In this document: in pieces, positions 8,066 to 17,300 of the stretch | Layout of the letters: every line of letters begins with the position of its first letter | Numbering within the stretch: the first letter of the stretch is position 1 | NCBI RefSeq assembly: GCF_019396355.1 | Contig: NZ_JAHKRK010000041.1 | Coordinates: 1 to 47,072 of the forward strand | Length of the DNA: 47,072 bases | Direction: 5' to 3' | From: Pseudonocardia nigra | GTDB lineage: Bacteria; Actinomycetota; Actinomycetes; Mycobacteriales; Pseudonocardiaceae | Program-made: the position numbers and the translations under genes | Notes under the pieces: model-generated | The model's input: only the letters and a program-made list of their open reading frames with translations | What the model was told of the DNA's origin: nothing | Databases searched by the model: none

Positions 8066-10173
8066 CCCGTGATCGATCTCCCGACGATCAGGGTGTTGAT
8101 CTCTCGCGTGCCCTCGTAGGAATAGAGCGCTTCGGCGTCGTTGAAGTACCGGGCCACGTCGTACTCCAGCAGGACGCCGTTGCCGCCGAACAGCTCGCGG
8201 CCGTGCGCGACGGTCTCGCGCAGCCGGGTGGTGCAGTACAGCTTGGCCAGCGCCGCCTGGGCGTCGCTGCACTCGTCGCGGTCCTGCAGATGCGCCACCC
8301 GCACGGCCATGCTCAGCGACGCGGTGATGTTGCCGAGCATCTCGACGAGGTGGTCCTGGATCAGCTGGAACCTTCCGATCGGCCGGCCGAACTGCTCGCG
8401 GCGAGCGGCATAGGCCACCGCGGCCTCGTAAGCACCCATCATGCAGCCGACCGCGTTCCAGGCGACCCCGCCGCGGGTCAGACGCAGCACCCGGCCGGTG
8501 TCCTTGAACGAGTTCGCGCGCTGCAGCCGGTCGGCTTCGGGGACGCGGCAGCCGTCGAGGACGATGTCGGCGTTCTGCACGGTGCGCAGCGCGAGCTTGC
8601 CCTCCATCTTGGTGGCGGTGAAGCCCGGCGTGCCCTTCGTGACCACGAAGCCCTTCACGCTGTCGTCGGCGACATCGCGCGCCCACACCACCACCAGGTC
8701 GGCGAACGTCCCGTTGCCTATCCAGCGCTTCGCCCCGTCGAGCACCCAGGTGTCCCCGTCGCGCCGGGCGGTGGTCTCGAGCCCGCCCGCGACGTCCGAA
8801 CCGCCGTCCGGCTCGGTGAGGGCGAACGCGCCGACCGTGTCGAGGGCGAACATGCCGGGCAGCCAGCGCTGCCGCTGCTCGGCGGAGCCGCAGTGCACGA
8901 TGCTGCCCATCGCGAGGCCGGTGTGCACGCCGAAGAACGTCGCCATCGAGGTGTCCACCCGGGACAGCTCCATCGACAGGAACGAGGTGAGCAGCCTGCT
9001 CGCGGCCGGCCGGTCGGGGCGTTTATAGCCGATGCCGACGATCCCCAGCTCCGCCAGCCGCGGCAGGAGGTGGTGCGGGAACTCCGCTCGCGCCCAGCAG
9101 TCGTTCGCGATGGGGCGGACCTCGCGCTCGAGGAACTCCCTGGCCCCGAGCAGGAGCTGCTGGTCGGCCGGGGGCAGCAGCTCCTCGTACCCGTAGAAGT
9201 CGCCGAGCAGTCGCGGGAGCGCGCCGGGCTGTCCGTCGGCGGCGGACGCGGCACGGGCGGCCAGCACGGCCAGCTGGGCGCGGTCCCTGGCCTCGGTGAG
9301 CTGCTCGTAGCTGCGCCCCGCGAACCGTTCCTCGGTGTCACGGCTGAGCACGTCGACGGTCTCCGGGGTGAGCTCCGGCTGCCCGAGGTCCTTCCATCGG
9401 CGCGCCATGCCCGGGCCGAGGTGTTCCAGCAGGTGGCGCAGCCCGCCGGGGCCGCCACCGAGGTGATAGCTGGCGAACGGCCCCGCCGTCGCCCACCGGG
9501 GGCCGACCGACTCGGTGACGACCCGGTCGAGCTCCTCGGGGGTGACGACCCCCTGCAGCACCAGGCTGACGCTCTCCCGGAACAGCGCGGACTGCAGCCG
9601 GTTGGCCACGAAGCCGCCGATCTCCTTGCGCAGCAGCACCGGCTCCTTGCCGAGCTCCCGGTAGAACTCGACAACGGCGCGGCTCACGGCCGGTTCGGTC
9701 CGTTCGCCCGGCACCACCTCGACCAGCGGCAGGACGTGTGGCGGGTTGAACGGGTGACCGACGAGGAGGCGCCCGGGATCGGTCATGTCCCGGCTCATGT
9801 CGGTGGGCATCAACCCGGACGTGGACGACAGCAGCAGCGCTGTCGCCGGGGCCGCCCGCTCGATCCTGGCGAACAGCTCCCGTTTGAGGTCGATGTTCTC
9901 CGGCCCGTTCTCCTGGACGGCGGCGACGCCGGACACGGCCCGCTCGAGGTCCGGTTCGAGAGCGATCCGGCCCAGCAGGTCGTCCGGGTCCCGGGGCCCG
10001 TCGGGCAACGTCGCCGCGAACTGACGCACTGCCTGCTCGAGGGTCGTCGCCAGGTCGGGCCTCGGATCGTGCACCCGCACCAGGAAACCGCGGGCGGCGA
10101 ACAGCGTCGCCCACGACAGCCCGATCGTGCCTGCGCCGATGACGGCGACCGTGTCGCGCTGGTCGTCACCCAC
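8047..10173 (-). CDS. Fused 3-hydroxyacyl-CoA dehydrogenase / acyl-CoA dehydrogenase
   Basis: A 708-residue protein with two complete enzymes in one unbroken frame. Residues 1-315 are a 3-hydroxyacyl-CoA or carnitine 3-dehydrogenase-like module. It has a Rossmann motif VAVIGAGTIGLSWATLFAARG, the ENGPENIDLKRELFARIE stretch, the VGHPFNPPHVLPLVEVVPG catalytic His/Glu region and EIGGFVANRLQSALFRE. Residues about 325-708 are a glutaryl-CoA dehydrogenase-like FAD enzyme, with AFALTEPDGGSD, KRWIGNGTFAD, RREQFGRPIGRFQLIQ and the catalytic Glu in YEGTRE (about residue 686). The GTG start at 10173 has GGAGGG four bases upstream and puts the Rossmann glycines at the usual distance; the frame stays open to 10917 but that part has no homology. 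The two activities would be consecutive in beta-oxidation-like or carnitine-like metabolism. It is normally two genes. Confidence 0.85.
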   Translation of the reverse strand: MGDDQRDTVAVIGAGTIGLSWATLFAARGFLVRVHDPRPDLATTLEQAVRQFAATLPDGPRDPDDLLGRIALEPDLERAVSGVAAVQENGPENIDLKRELFARIERAAPATALLLSSTSGLMPTDMSRDMTDPGRLLVGHPFNPPHVLPLVEVVPGERTEPAVSRAVVEFYRELGKEPVLLRKEIGGFVANRLQSALFRESVSLVLQGVVTPEELDRVVTESVGPRWATAGPFASYHLGGGPGGLRHLLEHLGPGMARRWKDLGQPELTPETVDVLSRDTEERFAGRSYEQLTEARDRAQLAVLAARAASAADGQPGALPRLLGDFYGYEELLPPADQQLLLGAREFLEREVRPIANDCWARAEFPHHLLPRLAELGIVGIGYKRPDRPAASRLLTSFLSMELSRVDTSMATFFGVHTGLAMGSIVHCGSAEQRQRWLPGMFALDTVGAFALTEPDGGSDVAGGLETTARRDGDTWVLDGAKRWIGNGTFADLVVVWARDVADDSVKGFVVTKGTPGFTATKMEGKLALRTVQNADIVLDGCRVPEADRLQRANSFKDTGRVLRLTRGGVAWNAVGCMMGAYEAAVAYAARREQFGRPIGRFQLIQDHLVEMLGNITASLSMAVRVAHLQDRDECSDAQAALAKLYCTTRLRETVAHGRELFGGNGVLLEYDVARYFNDAEALYSYEGTREINTLIVGRSITGYGAFT

Positions 10174-10297
10174 GTCGCCCTCCGGCCGCTCGTCTCCCCC
10201 GAGCGGGTCCCCTACCCGCGGTACGCCGAAACGACGGTTTGTCGCCACCCGGAAGGGGGACCCCAGGACAGCCACCGGCCAGGATGGGACATCTCTC

Positions 10298-10468
10298 ATG
10301 GCAACTTCCGCAAGCGGCAGGCCGATGTCGTCGGACGGACCCTCGTTGCGCTCCTCGGTCGGCGTGTTCGTCATCGTCATCGCGCTGATCTCGTTCACCT
10401 GCTCGTACCTGATGGCCGAGACGTTGCGCACCGGGCTGCGCGCGGACGAGCCGGTCCGGGTCCGGTGA
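10298..10468 (+). CDS. Small single-pass membrane protein upstream of the PHA synthase genes
   Basis: A 56-residue frame with a polar N-terminus, one strong hydrophobic segment (SVGVFVIVIALISFTCSYLM) and a basic tail ending VRVR. Its TGA overlaps the GTG of the PhaE-like gene (GTGA at 10465-10468), suggesting translational coupling. I recognise no family. There is no clear ribosome binding site before the ATG at 10298, so either another start is used or the frame is spurious. It might be a membrane or granule-associated accessory factor. Confidence 0.4.
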   Translation: MATSASGRPMSSDGPSLRSSVGVFVIVIALISFTCSYLMAETLRTGLRADEPVRVR

Positions 10469-10869
10469 CGCCGCCGATGCCGCCCCCTCCACCGCTGTGG
10501 CGTCAGGCATTCGACGCCGCGGAGCGCGCCGCCGCTTCGCACCTGGAGTCGCTGGTCCGCACCGACCAGTTCGCGCGCACCGCCGCGCTCGTGACCTGGG
10601 CCCAGACCGCCGCCCGGAACCAGGCCAACGACGTCAGCGCCCGGATGTGGCACCTGCTCAACCTGCCCGCGGGCACCGATGTGCGCCGGCTGCGGGCCCA
10701 GATCGGGGCGCTGGACCGCGAGGTGCGGCGGCTCACCCTGCAGCTCGAACGGGAACGTCAGGAACACCGCACCGAGGAGGAACCCGCCGATGCCGCCGGT
10801 ACCGAATCCGCTGGCCGTCCTCGACCGCGTCCGGCGCGACGTCGAGCGCAACGCCCTGCGGGCTCGTAA
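10465..10869 (+). CDS. PhaE/PhaR-like subunit of a polyhydroxyalkanoate synthase
   Basis: A 134-residue protein with a proline-rich start (PPPPPLW), an amphipathic helical body, and the segment LNLPAGTDVRRLRAQIGALD running into a coiled coil (REVRRLTLQLERERQ). The LNxP-xxDVxxL-type pattern leading into a coiled coil is what the second subunits of class III/IV PHA synthases and phasin-like partners show near their C-termini. The last 80 bases overlap the start of phaC in another frame. It probably partners the PhaC encoded immediately downstream, as PhaE activates class III synthases. The assignment rests on short similarity plus position. Confidence 0.6.
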   Translation: MTPPMPPPPPLWRQAFDAAERAAASHLESLVRTDQFARTAALVTWAQTAARNQANDVSARMWHLLNLPAGTDVRRLRAQIGALDREVRRLTLQLERERQEHRTEEEPADAAGTESAGRPRPRPARRRAQRPAGS

Positions 10870-11884
10870 CGGCATCAAACTCGCCACCGGGACCGAGCGG
10901 CCCGGCGTCGGGCTCACCCCGAAGGACGTCGTCTGGCGGCGTGGCCGGTGCGAGCTGTGGCACTACCGCAACGAGAGCGACGGCGGGGTGCGTGTCTCCC
11001 CGCCGCTGCTGATCGTGTTCAGCCTGGTCAGCCGCAGCTACATCCTCGACCTCACGCCCGGCAACAGCTTCATCGAGCGCCTGCTCGACGCGGGGTTCGA
11101 CGTCTACCTCCTCGACTGGGGCGTGCCCGACGAGCGGGACGCGGCGAACCGGCTCGAGGACTACGTCGACGACTACATCCCGGCCGGGATCGAGCGGGTG
11201 CTGGCGCTGTCGGGGTGCGACGAGGTCAACATGATCGGCTACTGCTTCGGGGGCAACCTCGCCCTGCTGCACGCCGCGCACCATCCCGAGACGCCGCTGC
11301 GCAGCCTGACGGTGATGGCGACGCCGGTCGACTTCCGGCACCTCGGCCCGCTCGGCGACATCATCGCCACCGGCGGGCTGGACATCGACTCCGTGATCGG
11401 TCCCGACGGCAACGTGCCCCCGCAGGTCATCCTGTCCGGCTTCCGCACCCTGACACCCACCTCGGAGGTGACGCGCTACGTGAACCTGTGGGAGAAGCTG
11501 TGGAGCGACGAGTACGTCGCCGCGTACCAGGCGATGACCCGGTGGTCGACCGATCACGTCCCCTTCCCCGGCGCGGCCGCGCGGGAGTCGGCGCAGATGC
11601 TGCTGCGGGACAACGGGATGCTCGCCGACCGACTGTCGATCGGTGGTGACACCGTCCACCTGCGCGACATCCGCTGCCCGTTCATGACCGTGCTGGCGAA
11701 CCGGGACCACATCGTCCCGGAGCCCGCCGTGGCTCCGCTGATCGATCTCGTCGGGTCCGAGGACAAGCACGAGCTGCGCCTCGACGCCGGGCACATCGGC
11801 CTGGTCGTCGGCAAGACCGCGGCGAAGACCACCGTCCCGACGATCATCGAGTTCCTGCACCGGCGCAGCGAGGTGCACGCATGA
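10790..11884 (+). CDS. phaC: Class III poly(3-hydroxyalkanoate) synthase, PhaC subunit
   Basis: A 364-residue polyester synthase that joins 3-hydroxyacyl-CoA units into PHA granules. The lipase-like box is GYCFGGN with nucleophile Cys152. Asp306 is in NRDHIVPEP and His335 in DAGHIGLVVG, completing the Cys-Asp-His triad. The length (about 360 residues rather than about 590) places it in class III/IV, which needs a second subunit; the gene just upstream fits that role. The ATG at 10790 is supported by GAGGAGG at 10774-10780. The stop overlaps the next start (ATGA at 11881-11884), so the cluster is translationally coupled. Confidence 0.92.
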   Translation: MPPVPNPLAVLDRVRRDVERNALRARNGIKLATGTERPGVGLTPKDVVWRRGRCELWHYRNESDGGVRVSPPLLIVFSLVSRSYILDLTPGNSFIERLLDAGFDVYLLDWGVPDERDAANRLEDYVDDYIPAGIERVLALSGCDEVNMIGYCFGGNLALLHAAHHPETPLRSLTVMATPVDFRHLGPLGDIIATGGLDIDSVIGPDGNVPPQVILSGFRTLTPTSEVTRYVNLWEKLWSDEYVAAYQAMTRWSTDHVPFPGAAARESAQMLLRDNGMLADRLSIGGDTVHLRDIRCPFMTVLANRDHIVPEPAVAPLIDLVGSEDKHELRLDAGHIGLVVGKTAAKTTVPTIIEFLHRRSEVHA

Positions 11885-12417
11885 TCGCGCGGCTGGACCC
11901 GGAGCACGTCGAGGCGCTGACCCGGTTCTTCGACGAGCTGCCCACGGGGGACCTGACCTTCATCAAGGAGGACGTGACCGATCCGGCCACGATTCGATCG
12001 TGGGCGGCCGAGGGCGCCGGCCTCCGGTGGGTGGCACTCGACGGCGCCACGGTGACGGGCTACGTCGCCGTGCGGCCGCTGACCGGCTGGTCCGACCACG
12101 TCGGGGAGATCCGTCTGGTGGTGCACCCCGCCCACCGCCGGACCGGGCTGGGTCGCGAGCTTGCGCGGCACGCGCTGGCGCGCTCGGTGGAGGCCGGGCT
12201 GGCCAAGGTCGTGGTCGAGCTGGTCGCCGACCAGGAGCACGCCCTGGCCATGTTCACCGCGCTCGGCTTCACCGGCGAGGCCCTGCTGCGCGATCACATC
12301 CGCGACCGCGACGGACGGTTTCGCGACCTCGTCATGCTCGCGCACGACGTCGACGGCACCTGGTCGGGCATGAGAGCCGTCGGACTGGCCGACGAGCTGG
12401 GGAGGGAGAACGCATGA
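11881..12417 (+). CDS. GNAT-family N-acetyltransferase
   Basis: A 178-residue GNAT protein. The acetyl-CoA pyrophosphate-binding loop is visible as VVHPAHRRTGLGRELARHAL, preceded by the beta strand VGEIRLVV and followed by VELVADQEHALAMFTALGF. The acceptor substrate cannot be deduced. Its start overlaps the phaC stop and its stop overlaps the SDR start (both ATGA), so it is made stoichiometrically with the PHA genes. A link to acyl-CoA supply or protein acetylation in PHA metabolism is only suggested by position. Confidence 0.88.
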   Translation: MIARLDPEHVEALTRFFDELPTGDLTFIKEDVTDPATIRSWAAEGAGLRWVALDGATVTGYVAVRPLTGWSDHVGEIRLVVHPAHRRTGLGRELARHALARSVEAGLAKVVVELVADQEHALAMFTALGFTGEALLRDHIRDRDGRFRDLVMLAHDVDGTWSGMRAVGLADELGRENA

Positions 12418-13175
12418 CGATCCTGGACAAGTTCCGGCTGGACGGCAGGACGGCCATCGTGACCGGGGCGTCCTCCGGGTTGGGCACGGTGTTCGCGCGG
12501 ACGCTGGCCGAGGCGGGGGCCGACGTCGCGCTCGGTGCGCGCCGCGAGGAGCGCCTCGCCGACACCCGCAAGCTCGTGGAGGAGGCCGGCAGGCGCGCGA
12601 TCACCGTGCGCACCGACGTCTCCCGTCCGGAGGACTGCAAGGCGCTGGTGGACGCCTGCATGCAGGAGTTCGGCGCCGTCGACGTTCTGGTCAACAACGC
12701 CGGGATCGGCACCGCCTACCCGGCCACCCGCGAGACGGCGGAGCAGTTCCGCTCGGTGATCGACGTGAACCTCAACGGCTGTTACTGGATGGCCCAGGCG
12801 TGCGGGCGGGTGATGCGCCCCGGCAGCTCGATCATCAACATCAGCAGCGTCCTCGGGCTGACCACGGCCGGGCTCCCGCAGGCCGCCTACGCCGCGAGCA
12901 AGGCCGGGCTGATCGGGCTCACCCGCGACCTGGCGCAGCAGTGGACCGGTCGCAAGGGGATCCGCGTCAACGCGCTGGCCCCCGGGTTCTTCGCCTCGGA
13001 GATGACGGACGCGTACCCGGAGGGCTACCTCGACGCGCAGATGCCGCGGGTGCTCGTCGGGCGGCCCGGCGACCCCGATGAGCTCGCCGCCGCGCTGATC
13101 TTCCTGGCCAGCGACGCGGGCGGCTACGTGACCGGGACGACGCTGCCGGTCGAAGGCGGCATGCTGACCAGCTGA
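12414..13175 (+). CDS. Short-chain dehydrogenase/reductase in the PHA operon
   Basis: A 253-residue classical SDR. The cofactor motif is TGASSGLG near the N-terminus, followed by NNAG, and the catalytic Ser-Tyr-Lys lies in SSVLGL...YAASKAG. The C-terminus ends [18 protein letters not shown], the usual SDR tail. The start has GGAGGGA seven bases upstream and overlaps the GNAT stop. In this operon it could supply (R)-3-hydroxyacyl-CoA as PhaB does, but its sequence is closer to general 3-oxoacyl or gluconate-type reductases, so the substrate remains open. Confidence 0.9.
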   Translation: MTILDKFRLDGRTAIVTGASSGLGTVFARTLAEAGADVALGARREERLADTRKLVEEAGRRAITVRTDVSRPEDCKALVDACMQEFGAVDVLVNNAGIGTAYPATRETAEQFRSVIDVNLNGCYWMAQACGRVMRPGSSIINISSVLGLTTAGLPQAAYAASKAGLIGLTRDLAQQWTGRKGIRVNALAPGFFASEMTDAYPEGYLDAQMPRVLVGRPGDPDELAAALIFLASDAGGYVTGTTLPVEGGMLTS

Positions 13176-13186
13176 AGGGACGGGCG

Positions 13187-14689
13187 ATGACCAACCTGGC
13201 GCGCAACCTCGTGGCGGCCGCGGAACAGCACGCGGACCGCCCGGCGATCCGCCTCGACGGGTTCGACCTGACCTACGGCGAGTTCCGGGACCGCGCGGCC
13301 GCGGTGGCCGGCACGCTGCGCGCGAAGGGGCTGCGGCCGGGCGACCGCGTCGGCCTCGTCCTCCCCAACGTGCCCGCGTTCCCCGTGCTGTTCTACGGGG
13401 CGCTGATGGCCGGCTGCGCGGTGGTTCCGATGAACCCGCTGCTGAAGGCCCGTGAGGTCCAGTTCTACCTCGAGGACGCCGGGGTCCGGCTGGTGTTCGC
13501 CTTCGAACCCGCGGCAGCGGCCGCGCAGGAGGCGGCGACGGCGGCCGGGGTGGACGTCGTGGTCGTGGGCCCGCTCGGACCGGAGGGTTTCGACGCCGCC
13601 GAAGCGGCGCCGGAACCCGTCGAGCGGGACGGCGCCGACACGGCGGTGATCCTCTACACCTCGGGGACCACCGGCAGGCCCAAGGGCGCCGAGCTGACCC
13701 ACCACAGCCTGGACACCAACGCGGCGCTCACCATGACCACGCTGCTCGACCTGCACCTCCACGACGTGGTCATGGGGTGCCTCCCGTTGTTCCACGTCTT
13801 CGGCCTCACCTGCGCGTTGAACGCGTCGGTGCTCGCCGGCTCCTGCCTGACCATGCTGCCGCGCTTCGACGCCGGCAAGGCGCTGGAGATCGTTGCGCGG
13901 GACCGGGTGACGGTGTTCGAGGGCGTGCCCACGATGTACGCGGCGATGCTCCACCATCCGGACCGGGAGTCGTTCGACGTGTCGACGCTGCGGGCGTGCT
14001 GCACGGGCGGCTCCGCGATGCCGGTGGAGGTGCTCCGCGGCTTCGAGGAGGCGTTCGGCTGCATCCTGATGGAGGGCTACGGGCTGTCGGAGACCTCGCC
14101 GGTCGTCTCGTTCAACCACCCCGACCGGGAGCGCAAGCCGGGCTCGATCGGCACCCCGGTACGCGGGGTCGAGATGCGGCTCGTCGACGGCACCGGCGCC
14201 GACGTCACCGGCGACGGCGCGGTCGGCGAGATCGCGGTGCGCGGCGAGAACGTCATGAAGGGCTACTGGGGACGGCCGGACGCGACGGCGGAGGCGATTC
14301 CCGACGGCTGGTTTCGCACCGGTGACCTCGCCACCCGCGACTCCGACGGCTACTACTTCATCGTCGACCGCAAGAAGGACCTGATCATCCGCGGCGGCTA
14401 CAACGTCTACCCGCGGGAGATCGAGGAGGCGCTCTACGAGCACCCTGCGGTCGCCGAGGCGGCGTGCATCGGGATCGAGCACCCGTCATTGGGCGAGGAG
14501 GTCGGCGCGGCGCTGGCGCTGAAGCCGGGCGCGGCGGCCGAGGTCGACGAGCTGCGCGAGTTCGTCAAGGAGCGGGTGGCCGCCTACAAGTACCCGCGGC
14601 ACATCTGGCTGGTCGGCGAGCTGCCGAAGGGCCCGACCGGCAAGATCCTGCGCCGCGAGGTGGTGCCGCCGGACGACGTCCTGGCCTGA
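13187..14689 (+). CDS. Acyl-CoA ligase (long-chain fatty acid-CoA ligase type)
   Basis: A 500-residue ANL-superfamily ligase that adenylates a carboxylic acid and transfers it to CoA. The ATP/AMP motif is [16 protein letters not shown]. The adenylate-binding region is [15 protein letters not shown], the hinge motif is [20 protein letters not shown], and the C-terminal lysine is in [10 protein letters not shown]. All core motifs are intact and the length is normal. It begins 11 bp after the SDR stop behind AAGGGACGGG, and is the last gene of the PHA operon. It could feed activated acids to the synthase pathway. Confidence 0.92.
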   Translation: MTNLARNLVAAAEQHADRPAIRLDGFDLTYGEFRDRAAAVAGTLRAKGLRPGDRVGLVLPNVPAFPVLFYGALMAGCAVVPMNPLLKAREVQFYLEDAGVRLVFAFEPAAAAAQEAATAAGVDVVVVGPLGPEGFDAAEAAPEPVERDGADTAVILYTSGTTGRPKGAELTHHSLDTNAALTMTTLLDLHLHDVVMGCLPLFHVFGLTCALNASVLAGSCLTMLPRFDAGKALEIVARDRVTVFEGVPTMYAAMLHHPDRESFDVSTLRACCTGGSAMPVEVLRGFEEAFGCILMEGYGLSETSPVVSFNHPDRERKPGSIGTPVRGVEMRLVDGTGADVTGDGAVGEIAVRGENVMKGYWGRPDATAEAIPDGWFRTGDLATRDSDGYYFIVDRKKDLIIRGGYNVYPREIEEALYEHPAVAEAACIGIEHPSLGEEVGAALALKPGAAAEVDELREFVKERVAAYKYPRHIWLVGELPKGPTGKILRREVVPPDDVLA

Positions 14690-14705
14690 CGAGGGCGGCG
14701 CGTGC

Positions 14706-15611
14706 TCATGCGCTCGGTCGCAGCCGGTGTTCGACGCGGCCGAGGAGGTCCAGGAAGGCCTGGTTCACCGGCTCGGGACGCGTGATGTTCACGCTGTGCC
14801 CTGCGCCGGGCACGACCATGAGCTCGACGTCCGACCCGAGCCGCTCGGCCAGCAGGCGCCCGTGGGCGGCGGGGGTGAGCCGGTCGTGGGTCGCGGCGAC
14901 GACGGTGACCGGCACGCGTCCGACGACGGCGAGTGCAGCCTCCTCGTCGTGGTCGAGGAAGGTCGCGTAGAACGCGGCCGTCACGGGGTACGGGGTCCGT
15001 TCGACCATGTCCTGCACGCGCCGGACGAGGCGGGGGTCGGCGTCGTCGGCGCCGAACAGGTACCGGCGGGTGAACCAGCGACCCCACACGCTGCCCCGCC
15101 GGCGGAACAGTTCCAGCAGGGGCGCCCACACCTGCAGGAGCCGGAGCCACAGGCGCAGCAGCCCGAGCCGCCGCAGGAGCTTCACCTGGCGCCCGATCAG
15201 CCCGCGCTGCACCAGCCCGCCCGCCGACGTGGCGAGCAGGAGGACCCCGACGATCCGCGTCCCGAACAGCTCGGGGCGCCTGCGGGCGAGTGCCATGATG
15301 CTCATCCCGCCCATGGAGTGCCCGGCGAGCACCACGGGGCCGGCCGGGGCGGCGGCGTCGAGTACCGCCCCGAGGTCGCGCGCGGTCCGGTCGATGGTCG
15401 CCGTCCTCGGGCGCGCCCAGCCCGAGCGCCCGTGGCCGCGCTGGTCCCACAGCACCAGCCGCGCCCGGCCCCGCAGGGCCCGGCGCTGCAGGTCCCACTC
15501 GGCCAGCTGCACGGTGAAGCCGTGCGTGAACACCACCGTGAGCGGGGCGTCGGGGTGGCCGTCGAACTCGACGTGCAACGGCACCCCGTCGTCGGCGGCC
15601 ACGATCGGCAT
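14706..15611 (-). CDS. Alpha/beta hydrolase
   Basis: A 301-residue alpha/beta hydrolase. It has the oxyanion segment FTHGFTVQLAEWDLQ, the nucleophile elbow AGHSMGGMS, an Asp in ATHDRLTP and the catalytic His in VPGAGHSVN. A hydrophobic, Leu/Arg-rich cap (KLLRRLGLLRLWLRLLQVW) sits between the elbow and the Asp and may associate with membranes or lipid. The ATG at 15611 lies 5 bp after the stop of the upstream hydrolase, so the two are co-expressed. It is convergent with the PHA operon ligase with a 16-bp gap. An esterase or lipase role is likely; depolymerisation of PHA is possible but unsupported. Confidence 0.88.
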   Translation of the reverse strand: MPIVAADDGVPLHVEFDGHPDAPLTVVFTHGFTVQLAEWDLQRRALRGRARLVLWDQRGHGRSGWARPRTATIDRTARDLGAVLDAAAPAGPVVLAGHSMGGMSIMALARRRPELFGTRIVGVLLLATSAGGLVQRGLIGRQVKLLRRLGLLRLWLRLLQVWAPLLELFRRRGSVWGRWFTRRYLFGADDADPRLVRRVQDMVERTPYPVTAAFYATFLDHDEEAALAVVGRVPVTVVAATHDRLTPAAHGRLLAERLGSDVELMVVPGAGHSVNITRPEPVNQAFLDLLGRVEHRLRPSA

Positions 15612-15616
15612 GACCG

Positions 15617-16447
15617 TCAGGCGGTGGCGCCGGTCGCCGGCCGGGAGGGCGCGGGGACGTCCGGCCGGGGGAACGCGTGGCGCAGCAGGGCGGGTGCCCG
15701 GAACGGTCGCCATGCACCCTCCGGCTCCGCGAGCCGGTCCGTGACCGCCCACACCACCGCCGGGTGGTGGCCCAACCCCAGGTGGCTGCCGAGGACGGCG
15801 ATGTTCTCCGACCGCGGCGACGGGTCGTCCAGGCACGCCCGCCACGCGACGATCCCGTCGAACTTCGAGTAGATCGAGGTGGCCGGCATGGTCAGGGGCT
15901 CGTAGCCGTGCTCCAGCGGCAGCTGCCAGTGCTCGATGTGCAGGTGGGAGTACCGCTCGAAGAACCGGTGGGCGCGGCTCTGGCTCTCGGACGCGAGGCG
16001 GATCGGGCTGCCGAGCGTGATCACCTGCCGGACCGAGTCCGGCGTCCGGCGCGCCAGCTCCCTCGCGAAGATTCCCCCCAGGCTCCAGCCGACGATGCTG
16101 ACCGGACGCCGGTAGCGCTGGGCGAGGTCGTCGAGCCGATCGCGCATGCCGTGGACCGCGCGCGCGGTGGGACCGATGTTGCGCCCCAGCCCCCAGCCGT
16201 GGACCCGGTAGCCCAGGTGCTTGAGGACGAGGCGCAGCGGGCGCGTCGAGCTGTCGGCCGTCATCAGCCCGGGCAGCACGAGCACGGGCTGCCCGTCACC
16301 GCGCGGAAGCGCAGGCAGCCACGGTCCCGCCGCCAGGAACATCCCGTACTCGGAGACGGCCCGCGCCGCATCGGTGAGGTACCAGGCCAGCGGCGGCGCC
16401 GCCTCCCGCCGGTTCGTCGGAACGGTCACTCGCGGCACGGTGTCCAC
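15617..16447 (-). CDS. Alpha/beta hydrolase (lipase-like)
   Basis: A 276-residue hydrolase with the strand VLVLPGLMTADSSTRPLRLV before the elbow GWSLGG (nucleophile Ser) and the following ARELARRTPDSVRQVITLGSP. The acidic region follows SIYSKFDGIVAW and the His is probably in GSHLGLGHHP. The GWSLGG...GSPIRL arrangement is shared with actinobacterial lipases of the PGAP1/class 2 type. The GTG at 16447 is preceded by GGAGG at seven bases. It is the first gene of a two-gene unit with the hydrolase downstream. Confidence 0.85.
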   Translation of the reverse strand: MDTVPRVTVPTNRREAAPPLAWYLTDAARAVSEYGMFLAAGPWLPALPRGDGQPVLVLPGLMTADSSTRPLRLVLKHLGYRVHGWGLGRNIGPTARAVHGMRDRLDDLAQRYRRPVSIVGWSLGGIFARELARRTPDSVRQVITLGSPIRLASESQSRAHRFFERYSHLHIEHWQLPLEHGYEPLTMPATSIYSKFDGIVAWRACLDDPSPRSENIAVLGSHLGLGHHPAVVWAVTDRLAEPEGAWRPFRAPALLRHAFPRPDVPAPSRPATGATA

Positions 16448-16597
16448 GGCGCCACCTCCGCTCGTCGCGTCCCATCAGCATGCGGTCTGCCGGGCGCGGT
16501 GTCGAACGGGACCGGGCCGTGCCCACGATCTCACGAGGAGTGACGAAGTCACCATGTTGCGGGTCGACCAGGCCAGTCCGTGAGGGGGGCGTCGTGT

Positions 16598-17191
16598 CTA
16601 TCGGCGAACGGGATGGACAAGGTGCAGTACCCGGTCGCCTTTGACGATCACCCGTGGATCCTCCAACAGTTGCGGCCCGCCCGCGAAAGAGCCGAAGAAC
16701 CGCTTGCCGCTGCCCAACACGACCGGGACGACATCGGAGTGCACCTCGTCCACCAGGCCTGACGCGAGCGCCTGACCGCCGATGTCGCCGGCGGTCACCG
16801 AGACGTCGCCCGCGCCCGCGAAGGCCTGCGCCTGTGCAACGGCGCTCGCCACTCCGTCGCTGACGAACGTGAATGGCGCGTCGGGGAACGGCCACTCCTT
16901 CGGTGGCCTGTGGGTGACCACGAAGACGTGCTCACCCGCCGCGGGCACGCCGCCCCAGCCGTTGGTGATGTCGAACAGTCGGCGTCCGATCACCGTCGCT
17001 CGCACGCCGGACCACTCGGCGCGGATGTAGGCGGCGCTGGCCGCACTGACCCGGAATACCCGGTCGGGGTCGCCGAGGGTGACCTCGACGTCGCCGTTGC
17101 CGTACCAGTCGAACAGCGGTCCGACGCTGTCGTCGTCGGCGGCGATGTAGCCGTCGAGCGACACCACCGCTCCCATGAGGACCTTGCCCAT
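16598..17191 (-). CDS. Dihydrofolate reductase-fold protein (RibD C-terminal type)
   Basis: A 197-residue protein of the DHFR/RibD_C fold, an NADPH-dependent reductase family. The N-terminus is MGKVLMGAVVSLDGYIAADD, the typical strand and SLDGY motif. It continues with TVIGRRLFD, FVVTHRPP, and the C-terminal cofactor strand SVTAGDIGGQALASGLVDEV and PVVLGSGKRFF. Two ATGs stand in tandem at 17194 and 17191; the second has the better spacing (6 bp) from GGGAGG. In actinobacteria such stand-alone genes are common and rarely assigned a substrate. Confidence 0.9.
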   Translation of the reverse strand: MGKVLMGAVVSLDGYIAADDDSVGPLFDWYGNGDVEVTLGDPDRVFRVSAASAAYIRAEWSGVRATVIGRRLFDITNGWGGVPAAGEHVFVVTHRPPKEWPFPDAPFTFVSDGVASAVAQAQAFAGAGDVSVTAGDIGGQALASGLVDEVHSDVVPVVLGSGKRFFGSFAGGPQLLEDPRVIVKGDRVLHLVHPVRR

Positions 17192-17300
17192 CATGCACCT
17201 CCCGGTTCTCGTGTACGGATAAGGACCTCGGGTCGGCCTGCGGCTCATCGGTCTTGTGCACGGGTCGGCCGACCGGGTGATCGCTCAGCGCGGGCCGGTT

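Noticed and set aside
8203..10869. Very long plus-strand open frame opposite the fused dehydrogenase
   Set aside because: Its first 2.2 kb is the complement of two recognisable enzyme domains and has no family motifs; only the last part (10465-10869) is coding.
10174..10917. N-terminal extension of the fused dehydrogenase upstream of 10173
   Set aside because: No homology before the Rossmann fold, overlaps the plus-strand PHA genes, and a strong ribosome binding site supports the GTG at 10173.
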